DNA of 40,174 nucleotides from Perlabentimonas sp034006965 (GTDB taxonomy: Bacteria > Bacteroidota > Bacteroidia > Bacteroidales > Tenuifilaceae): positions 1 to 40,174 of the forward strand of contig JAVERU010000013.1 of assembly GCA_034006965.1 (NCBI GenBank), given 5' to 3'. Made by a program: the position numbers and the translations under genes. Numbering within the stretch: the first letter of the stretch is position 1; each line of letters opens with the position of its first letter. The notes beneath the pieces are model-generated. The model saw only the letters and a program-made list of their open reading frames with translations. It searched no databases and had not been told where the DNA came from. This document shows positions 34,415-40,174 of this stretch, piece by piece.

Positions 34415-35000
34415 GTTCAAGCAATAATTGTTATATAATACCCACAGCCACATTGTTACAATTAGGCAGTATCGAAGGCGACCACCTTACAGCTGCTATT
34501 CAGATTAATTCTGCCTATCAACGCGTTGTTTAAGCTTTTGATCAACACAGCTGTTATTATGGTAAAGCGTTATTCTAATTACACAATTATTGCTAATTTT
34601 GCTTACCGTATCTGCTCTCCCGCAAAAATTGCACTGTGGGTTACCGGGCGAAGCTGTGCCAGCCCTTCAAGAAAATCAAACCTTATTTATCTGTTAATGA
34701 ATAATTAAGACATCCGCTGGAAGCAACGATTCGAAAATTTTTCGAAAGCATTTAATCAATTTGAAGAAGCGATTAATCCCGTCATTGCGAGAACTCACCC
34801 AAAATTTTTGGGCATAATGTATTGATGACAGAAACTTAATTAACTGTCGTCATTGCGAGGGTTTTTTCCGAAGCAATCTCTTAATCAACTAATAGATTCT
34901 TCATCTCAAAGTACAAGATTCGCAATGACGAACAGGAAATCTGTAATTGGTAGCAAAACGAAGTGGAGCTAAGCAATCCATAAAATTAATAACCTGTTAG
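34415..35000. repeat. Gene-free region with TCATTGCGAG palindromic repeats (left side)
   Basis: No convincing gene is visible here. CGTCATTGCGAG occurs at 34780-34791 and again at 34848-34859. The latter pairs with TCGCAATGACG at 34920-34930, and within the span GAAGCAATCT is answered by AGATTCTTC, so the whole stretch of about 80 bases can fold on itself. TTCGAAAATTTTTCGAA at 34730-34746 is a perfect palindrome. This is a dispersed intergenic repeat type known from many bacterial genomes. Confidence 0.7.
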
Positions 35001-35004
35001 AAAT

Positions 35005-35294
35005 ATGGAGGTTACACATACATCCTAACCAACAAGAACAACACAGTTTTATACACAGGCGTAACCAGCAACCTACAGAAAAGATTAGCGGAGCATAGGG
35101 AAGGAATCCACATCAACGCATTCACCCGCAAATACAACTGTCACAAGTTGATTTACTTTGAGGGTTTCAACCGAATTGAGGATGCCATTGCTAGGGAGAA
35201 ACAGATCAAAGGTGGCTCAAGGGCAAAGAAGGAGTCCCTAATTAACTCTATCAATCCAAATTGGAACGATCTAACCGATTTGGTTGATGAGTAG
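35005..35294 (+). pseudogene. GIY-YIG nuclease-like ORF, broken next to its start codon
   Basis: From 35007 one frame encodes 95 residues: GGYTYILTNKNN, VLYTGVTSNLQKRLAEHREG, FTRKYNCHKLIYFEGF and AIAREKQIKGGSRAKKESLI. These are the GIY-YIG single-domain nuclease features: GYTYIL and YTG, the R of QKRLAEH, and the catalytic E in AIAREKQIK. No ATG, GTG or TTG lies in that frame near the beginning, because it is closed by TAG at 34998-35000. An ATG at 35005 is in another frame and would join correctly if one base were added around 35008-35010. So the gene is disabled by a one-base deletion or this is a sequencing error. It is embedded in TCATTGCGAG repeats. Confidence 0.75.
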
Positions 35295-35342
35295 TTAAGT
35301 TCATCCAACAGATTGCTTCATCTCAAAGTACGAGCTTCGCAA

Positions 35343-35660
35343 TGACGTGAGGGACGCAATGACGTAAACCTTGTAACGACGAAGCACTTCCCGTCACTGC
35401 GAGTGTTCTATACGAAGCAGTCTTTAACTAGAGTATGTAATCTATGAAAAAGATTGCTTCATCCGCCGGCTGGCGGATTCGCAATGACGTGAGGATCGCA
35501 TTGACGTGAGGGACGCAATAACGTAAACCTTGTAACGATGAAGCACTTCCCGTCACTGCGAGTGTTCTTTACGAAGCAGTCTTTAACTAGAGTATGTGAT
35601 CCATGAAAAAGATTGCTTCATCCGCCGGCTGGCGGATTCGCAATGACGTAAGGATCGCAA
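35343..35660. repeat. Tandem duplication: two 159-base units
   Basis: Unit 1 is 35343-35501 and unit 2 is 35502-35660, exactly 159 bases apart with only scattered differences. Each unit has an imperfect palindrome: CGTCACTGCGAG ... GAAGCAGTCTTT answered by AAAGATTGCTTC ... TCGCAATGACG. Each also holds a small inner palindrome, TCCGCCGGCTGGCGGA. A partial unit, AGATTGCTTCATCTCAAAG with TCGCAATGACG, precedes them at about 35309-35347. Confidence 0.88.
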
Positions 35661-35705
35661 TGACGTATAATACGCTACTAAGTAAATAACTAAATCGCAA
35701 TACCC

Positions 35706-36476
35706 GTGAAAATTAAACCCCTAGTCATATTGCTAGCCGTTACCATGGCATTCGCCTCATGCAACCGCAAAGCACAGCTGCTATACATGCAGGATATAAG
35801 CATCATGCAGGAAACACCATTTGTTACCCCCCCTACCTACCGCCTTAAGCCCGGCGATGTGCTGTACATTCAGCTGGTAACCCCCAGCCCCGAGATCAGC
35901 CAGATGTTTAACAACCCTTCCGGCATTCAGTACTTCGGTCAGAGCCGCGATGAGGCCTCTCTCTACCTCCAGGGCTACAGCATCGATGCCGAGGGCAATA
36001 TCAACCTGCCATTCCTTGGCAAAACCACTGTAGGAGGATTAAGCATTCAGGAGGCGCAGGAGGCAGTGCAGCAAAAAACCGAGCTCATGTACAAGGATGC
36101 ATCGGTTATTGTAAAAATGGCCAACTACAAGATCACCCTGCTGGGTGAGGTGCGCAGGCCTGGCAATATCCGCAACTTTAACGATAATATCAACATATTT
36201 GAGGCGCTGGCCAACGTGGGCGACCTAACCGAGAACGGCGACCGCCGGAACGTGCTGGTGGTTCGCTCATCGAGCGATGGCAACCAAACCATCAGGCTTA
36301 ACCTTAACGACCGTTCCGTGCTCTCATCCGAAGCTTTTTACCTGCTCCCCAACGATGTGGTGATTGTAGAGCCCATAGGCAACAAGGTGTTCCAAATGAA
36401 CCTGCCCTACATTAACCTAACGCTATCGTCGATTAGTACGATTATATTGCTTTATAATTTTATTACTCGTTTATAG
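35706..36476 (+). CDS. wza: Polysaccharide export lipoprotein (Wza-like, Poly_export and SLBB domains)
   Basis: An outer-membrane export-channel subunit of 256 residues. The signal peptide MKIKPLVILLAVTMAFASC has lipobox FASC with C19. The Poly_export domain (about 43-130) starts YRLKPGDVLYIQLVTPSPEI and includes GYSIDAEGNINLPFLGKTTV. An SLBB-type domain (about 142-225) has ITLLGEVRRPGNIRNFNDNI and IFEALANVGDLTENGDRRNV. A hydrophobic C-terminus (LTLSSISTIILLYNFI) is typical of Bacteroidota versions. With the Wzc-like kinase at 37254 it should form the trans-envelope export complex. The two genes are separated by a four-helix-bundle gene and repeats. Confidence 0.93.
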   Translation: MKIKPLVILLAVTMAFASCNRKAQLLYMQDISIMQETPFVTPPTYRLKPGDVLYIQLVTPSPEISQMFNNPSGIQYFGQSRDEASLYLQGYSIDAEGNINLPFLGKTTVGGLSIQEAQEAVQQKTELMYKDASVIVKMANYKITLLGEVRRPGNIRNFNDNINIFEALANVGDLTENGDRRNVLVVRSSSDGNQTIRLNLNDRSVLSSEAFYLLPNDVVIVEPIGNKVFQMNLPYINLTLSSISTIILLYNFITRL

Positions 36477-36480
36477 GGGA

Positions 36481-36632
36481 TTGGAGGGTTGATTGATTGC
36501 CTCTGATTGGTTGATTGGTTGCCTCTGATTGGTTGATTGGTTGCCTCTGATTGGTTGATTGACTGATTGATTGATTGACTGCCTGCCTCTGGCAGGCTTG
36601 GTTGTTTGGTTGTTTGATTGGTTGTTGGGTTT
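36481..36632. repeat. Low-complexity TGATTGG tandem tract, left of the four-helix-bundle gene
   Basis: Three copies of a 22-base unit beginning TTGCCTCTGATTGG start at 36497, 36519 and 36541. They are followed by GATTGATTGACTGCCTGCC, then GTTTGGTTGTTTGATTGG runs. GCCTGCCTCTGGCAGGC contains a small hairpin. The tract is the inverted counterpart of the CCAATCA tract at 37157-37236. Confidence 0.8.
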
Positions 36633-36688
36633 AATCAAACTTATGTTGATGATTACAAGAAATTATTCATAGAAACTATATCGTCTAT

Positions 36689-37156
36689 ATGGATGAAAAT
36701 CTAATTGGTAGAAACAAAAACATTAATCGTGGCTTTCGCAAGCTTGAGATTTGGAAGGAAGCCATTGCCCTATTTGTTTTTATAAAGAAAATGATTGAAG
36801 AAACCAACGACATCTCGTACAAGGTTAAAGCTCAGGTAGAAAGTGCAGCATTCTCTGTTCACTCAAATATAGCCGAGGGTTATGGTCGACGACATTTAAA
36901 AGAATCAATTCAGTTTAATAGCATTGCTTTAGCCTCACTCGCCGAGAATTACTCTCAAGTATACGCTTTACACCAAGCTAGCATTCTAAGCAGGGAGTTT
37001 TTCGATCAATTTGACACAATTCATTACTCATTAGAGAACAAGCTAATCAACTATAACAAATCACAAGTTAAGCAGCTAAAAGAAAAATCCGAATGGCAAA
37101 ACGATTATGTTGTCAGAGAAATGATTGAATTTTATGGATTAGATAACAGCGATTAA
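36689..37156 (+). CDS. Four-helix-bundle protein (S23/23S rRNA intervening-sequence protein family)
   Basis: A 155-residue soluble helical protein. The family pattern is clear: FRKLEIWKEAIALFVFIKKM, then YKVKAQVESAAFSVHSNIAE and GYGRRHLKESIQFNSIAL, where SIAEGYGR-like text is the signature, and SLAENYSQVYALHQASILSR. The family was first described as an ORF within intervening sequences of 23S rRNA genes. Elsewhere it occurs as a stand-alone gene of unknown function, possibly nucleic-acid binding. It has no known role in export yet lies between wza and wzc. It is flanked by inverted low-complexity tracts (36481-36632 and 37157-37236). The start ATG is at 36689; another start seven residues into the frame is not excluded. 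Confidence 0.88.
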   Translation: MDENLIGRNKNINRGFRKLEIWKEAIALFVFIKKMIEETNDISYKVKAQVESAAFSVHSNIAEGYGRRHLKESIQFNSIALASLAENYSQVYALHQASILSREFFDQFDTIHYSLENKLINYNKSQVKQLKEKSEWQNDYVVREMIEFYGLDNSD

Positions 37157-37236
37157 CCAATCACCCAATCATCCAACCTGCCTGCCGAAGACGACAGTCA
37201 GGCAGGTCATCCAATCATCCAATCACCCAATCACAT
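37157..37236. repeat. Low-complexity CCAATCA tract, right of the four-helix-bundle gene
   Basis: Repeated CCAATCA/TCC units (ACCAATCACCCAATCATCC and CATCCAATCATCCAATCACC) surround a hairpin CTGCCTG ... CAGGCAG (about 37180-37205). They are the reverse complement of the TGATTGG units left of the gene, so the gene is bracketed by inverted repeats. They end about 18 bases before the wzc start. Confidence 0.8.
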
Positions 37237-37253
37237 AACTAATTCACACCAAT

Positions 37254-39683
37254 ATGGAATCCCCCAACAACTCATACCCCCCATTCCCCGAGGAAACCCT
37301 CGACCTTAAGCGCTACTTCTTCCTGTTCCTGAGCAAGTGGTACTGGATAGCTATCTGCGTGTTTGCAGGGCTGTTTGTGGCGTACCTGGTGAACCGTTAC
37401 TCCGAGCAGGTGTACTCGGTTAAAGCCTCACTGCTGGTGGGTAATGCCGATGGGCGCAAGGTAGGCCAAGGGGTACAAAACCTCATGCGCGAGATGAACA
37501 TCATGCAGGATAGAAAACGAATTGAGAATGAGATAGGCATTTTACAATCGTACACTCTTGCACGTACCGCCATTGAGGAGCTACCCGACTTCAATATTAC
37601 ATACGTAAACGTGGGGCGCAGAGGAATTGCCGAGAGCAAAATGTATAACCGCTCAAACTTTGTGGTGCATGTTGATACAACCGAGAACAACGCCGCTGGT
37701 TACCCAGTAAACATCAACATCATATCAGCCAAAGAGTATGAGCTGGATTTTGATGATGGTGCTGGTACACAAAGGATGCGCTTTGGCGAGAAATACCACG
37801 ACCACCGCTTTGCCTTTACCATAACCCTAAGGGAACCCGATAATTTTGAGCTTAGCCGCCAAAGCAACAAGTACTACTTCATCATCAACGATGCTCATAG
37901 CCAAGCCATTGCCTATATGAAGAAAATAGCCATAGAGCTGAACGACAAGCAGGGTAGCCTGCTTACGCTTAGCACCAGTGGCTACGTGGCGCAGCAGGAG
38001 GCCGATTTTCTGAATAAGCTCATGGAGGTATATATTCGCCTCGATTTGCAGGAGAAATCGCTAACCGCCGAAAACACCATTGACTTTGTCGAGGGGCAAC
38101 TCCGTGGTATTTCCGACTCGCTTCGCAAAGCCGAGCTGCTTCTGCAAAATTTCAGAACGGGCAAAGGTATTATAGACCTAAGCACCGAAGGGCGAACCCT
38201 TTTAGAGCGCCTCGAGGCGCTTTATACCGAGAAGAATGCGCTTAGGCTCCAGCTGGAGTACTTTGAGTACCTTGAGAACTACCTGAAAACCAAGAAAGAC
38301 CTTAAGGGGCTGGTTGCTCCCGCCACCATTGGTCTAGATGATGCCAGCATTGCCGCCATTGTGAGCGATCTTAACCAGCTTACCATGGAGCGCGATGGGC
38401 TGCTCATGACGTTACGCCCCGATAACACCCGCGTGCTGGCCCTCGACCAGAATATCAACAGCCTAATTGAACTCCTTTTCGAGAAGCTGGAGGGCATGCG
38501 CAAGGTGAATGGCATACGCATTAGGGAGCTCGACCGCCGTGTAGCCGAGCAGGAGCAGCAGCTGCGGCTACTTCCGGTAACCGAGCGGGAATTGGTGAAT
38601 ATGGAGCGTATGTTCAATATCCACGAGAAGTTTTACACCTACCTTATGGAGAAGCGCATTGAGGCGGGTATTGCTAAAGCATCGAGCGTATCGGACAATC
38701 GTATAATTGACGAGGCCAGGGCCGATATGGCCACCATCATAAAGCCCAACCGTAGGATGAACTACATCATGGGCTTTATCATCGGGCTAATAATTCCCGT
38801 GGGGCTAATCCTGCTATTCGATCAGCTAAACAACTCCATTCAGGATCCTGCCACCATATCGAAGAAAACCCGAACCCCCTTGCTGGGAACCATTGGGCAT
38901 AACCCTTACGAAAGTTTTCTGCCGGTGTACGACAAACCCAAATCGTCGTTTACCGAATCGTTCCGAGCGCTGCGAACCAACCTCGACTTCATGCTTTGCG
39001 AGAGTAAGTGCAAGGCGATACTGGTATCATCAACCATTAGCGGCGAGGGAAAATCGTTTGTGGTTTCGAACCTGGCCGTAAGTATGGCCATGCTGGGTAA
39101 GAAAACCCTTATACTGGGTCTCGACCTGCGCAAACCCAAGGTGCACAGTATGTTTGGCATTGATAATGCAAAGGGCATAAGCACATACCTTATTGGGCGC
39201 GATAGCCTGGAGTCGGTGATTGTCCCAACTAACATTCCAAACCTGTCCATCATCCCCTCGGGGCCCATTCCGCCAAACCCAGCTGAACTTTCGGCCAGCC
39301 ATAGGCTTGAAGAAATGGTTGCAGAACTGCGCAACAACTACGACATGATAGTGATAGACTCGCCCCCCGTGGCCGTAGTTACCGATGCGGTGCTTATTAG
39401 CCGAACCTGCGATACCACCCTGTTCGTGGTGCGCCACAGGTTCACCTCGGTAAATGCCCTCGATTTGGTGGACGACCTTACCAAGAACAAAACCATTGCC
39501 AACCTGGCCATAGTGCTTAACGACTTTAAGAAACCCAAGGGATACGGGTATGGATACAGCTACGGATATGGCTATGCATATAACTATGGCTATAGCTATG
39601 GACAGCAGTACGGGCAGGGCTACTACACCGATGACGAGAATGGTAGTAAGGTCTCGGGGTTTTTTAGGCGGTTCTTCGGGTAG
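37254..39683 (+). CDS. wzc: Polysaccharide biosynthesis tyrosine autokinase (Wzc-like)
   Basis: An 809-residue inner-membrane BY-kinase that drives and controls polysaccharide export with the Wza-like protein. The N-terminal Wzz domain has a transmembrane segment at about 26-46 (WYWIAICVFAGLFVAYLV). Long periplasmic coiled coils follow, then a second segment at about 505-525 (MGFIIGLIIPVGLILLF). The kinase domain has Walker A SGEGKS (about 596-601), Walker A' LGLDLRKPK, and Walker B MIVIDSPP (about 697-705). Walker A' has G-L-D-L-R where proteobacterial kinases have D-x-D-x-R. The C-terminus is a striking tyrosine ladder (about 763-793) with 13 tyrosines, the autophosphorylation cluster. Confidence 0.95.
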   Translation: MESPNNSYPPFPEETLDLKRYFFLFLSKWYWIAICVFAGLFVAYLVNRYSEQVYSVKASLLVGNADGRKVGQGVQNLMREMNIMQDRKRIENEIGILQSYTLARTAIEELPDFNITYVNVGRRGIAESKMYNRSNFVVHVDTTENNAAGYPVNINIISAKEYELDFDDGAGTQRMRFGEKYHDHRFAFTITLREPDNFELSRQSNKYYFIINDAHSQAIAYMKKIAIELNDKQGSLLTLSTSGYVAQQEADFLNKLMEVYIRLDLQEKSLTAENTIDFVEGQLRGISDSLRKAELLLQNFRTGKGIIDLSTEGRTLLERLEALYTEKNALRLQLEYFEYLENYLKTKKDLKGLVAPATIGLDDASIAAIVSDLNQLTMERDGLLMTLRPDNTRVLALDQNINSLIELLFEKLEGMRKVNGIRIRELDRRVAEQEQQLRLLPVTERELVNMERMFNIHEKFYTYLMEKRIEAGIAKASSVSDNRIIDEARADMATIIKPNRRMNYIMGFIIGLIIPVGLILLFDQLNNSIQDPATISKKTRTPLLGTIGHNPYESFLPVYDKPKSSFTESFRALRTNLDFMLCESKCKAILVSSTISGEGKSFVVSNLAVSMAMLGKKTLILGLDLRKPKVHSMFGIDNAKGISTYLIGRDSLESVIVPTNIPNLSIIPSGPIPPNPAELSASHRLEEMVAELRNNYDMIVIDSPPVAVVTDAVLISRTCDTTLFVVRHRFTSVNALDLVDDLTKNKTIANLAIVLNDFKKPKGYGYGYSYGYGYAYNYGYSYGQQYGQGYYTDDENGSKVSGFFRRFFG

Positions 39684-39777
39684 TGTCCACAAAGGCATAC
39701 CTACAAAGACTATCCATAAATTAGCACAAATTAGCACAAAGAAGAAATTTGAGGTAATTCGTGTTAATCTGTGGACA
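39684..39777. repeat. Inverted TGTCCACA and ATTAGCACAA direct repeats before the GxxExxY gene
   Basis: TGTCCACA at 39684-39691 is the inverse of TGTGGACA at 39770-39777. Between them ATTAGCACAA occurs twice in tandem (about 39720-39740), followed by GGTAATTCGTGTTAATC, part of which (ATTCGTGTTAAT) is a diverged inverse of it. The same CATAAATTAGCAC text recurs at 10709. Confidence 0.7.
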
Positions 39778-39793
39778 AAAGACCAAAACAGCT

Positions 39794-40168
39794 ATGCAGG
39801 ATTACCCCTACAAAGAAGAGTGCTACAACATAATTGGCTTCGCTATGGAAGTGCACAGCGAACTGGGTAATGGCTTTCTTGAACCAGTGTACCAGGAGGC
39901 ACTATCCGTTGTATTAACAGAAAATGGCATCCCACACGAAAGAGAAAAATTGCTAAAAATAAACTTTCGAGGCAAAGTGCTTAAAAAGAAATACGTTGCC
40001 GATTTTGTTTGCTACAACAGCATTATTCTCGAGCTAAAAGCAATGGATGCAATTCATCCAGATCATCTTGCACAGGTAATTAACTACCTAAAAGTTACCG
40101 GGTTTAAGCTGGGACTAATCATTAACTTTGGGGCAAAAAGTTTGCAGTACAAAAGGGTAATATTGTAG
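39794..40168 (+). CDS. GxxExxY protein
   Basis: A 124-residue protein of the GxxExxY family, named for the motif seen here as GFLEPVY in ELGNGFLEPVYQEALSVVLT. It continues with KINFRGKVLKKKYVADFVCY, NSIILELKAMDAIHPDHLAQ and VINYLKVTGFKLGLIINFG. The D of VADFV, then E and K of ILELKA match the PD-(D/E)xK nuclease-like core (D, ExK), so a restriction-endonuclease fold is likely, though activity is unproven. The frame is open from a GTG at 39761, but ATG 39794 (MQDYPYKEECYNIIG) is the natural start. It follows wzc after 110 bases of repeats. The window ends 6 bases past its stop. Confidence 0.88.
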   Translation: MQDYPYKEECYNIIGFAMEVHSELGNGFLEPVYQEALSVVLTENGIPHEREKLLKINFRGKVLKKKYVADFVCYNSIILELKAMDAIHPDHLAQVINYLKVTGFKLGLIINFGAKSLQYKRVIL

Positions 40169-40174
40169 CTATCC

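Noticed and set aside
34526..34708. Possible 60-residue gene between tRNA-Cys and the repeats
   Set aside because: No family resemblance, no promoter; the composition looks non-coding.
35343..35660. CRISPR array or similar repeat-spacer array
   Set aside because: Units are directly joined and almost wholly identical, with no unique spacers and no cas genes. It is a tandem duplication.
36497..36562. CRISPR-like 22-base repeats
   Set aside because: Three head-to-tail copies without spacers; low-complexity TGATTGG sequence.
39030..39737. 235-residue open frame opposite the wzc kinase domain
   Set aside because: Antisense to catalytic motifs of wzc, with no recognisable family and no promoter.

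Overview
The window looks like chromosome of a Bacteroidota bacterium, probably Bacteroidales-like. Support comes from several matches to the Bacteroidota promoter pattern (TTTG-like box, 18-21 nt, TAnnTTTG), TonB-dependent receptors with a carboxypeptidase-regulatory N-terminus, an HU-like/SPOR fusion, Bacteroidota-style Wza/Wzc export proteins, and a glutaminyl-tRNA synthetase. All family names come from reading the sequence; no database search was made.

Layout. 1-600: frameshifted tail of an RND efflux pump plus its small companion gene. 683-2815: NYN nuclease-like/cold-shock fusion and dTDP-glucose 4,6-dehydratase (rfbB). 2970-3640: HicA/HicB toxin-antitoxin pair with its promoter. 3688-8415: a large unrecognised outer-membrane barrel protein and a DUF4143-type ATPase. 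8617-11655: DNA primase and a lipoprotein with a strong terminator. 11931-20152: two TonB-dependent receptor units on the minus strand, one with a choice-of-anchor-J-like lipoprotein, separated by terminators. 20640-29704: a surface polysaccharide cluster: O-antigen ligase-like protein and a glycosyltransferase on minus; on plus a Stealth phosphotransferase, an ATP-grasp enzyme, a second Stealth protein, GT2, GT4, a GT92-like transferase, and a truncated third Stealth gene. 29750-34414: HU-like/SPOR protein, an unrecognised protein, glnS, folB with an overlapping zinc-ribbon gene, and tRNA-Cys with a terminator. 34415-40168: a repeat-rich area around the export genes wza (35706) and wzc (37254).

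The most unusual part is the last one. Three small ORF families that are not part of polysaccharide export lie within about 5 kb: a GIY-YIG nuclease-like ORF, a four-helix-bundle (S23/IVP) protein and a GxxExxY protein. Each sits in its own kind of repeat: TCATTGCGAG palindromes, TGATTGG/CCAATCA tracts, and ATTAGCACAA-type repeats with an inverted TGTCCACA. The four-helix-bundle gene separates wza from wzc. This suggests small repeat-linked gene cassettes landing in an exopolysaccharide locus. The second noteworthy feature is the Stealth / ATP-grasp / Stealth arrangement in the glycan cluster, with a third Stealth gene decayed to its first conserved region.

Read together, the polysaccharide genes would make a nucleotide sugar (rfbB), assemble and phosphate-link glycan units (glycosyltransferases and Stealth proteins), polymerise or ligate them (O-antigen ligase-like) and export them through the Wza/Wzc pair. 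The two halves are separated by housekeeping genes, so that they serve one polymer is an inference.
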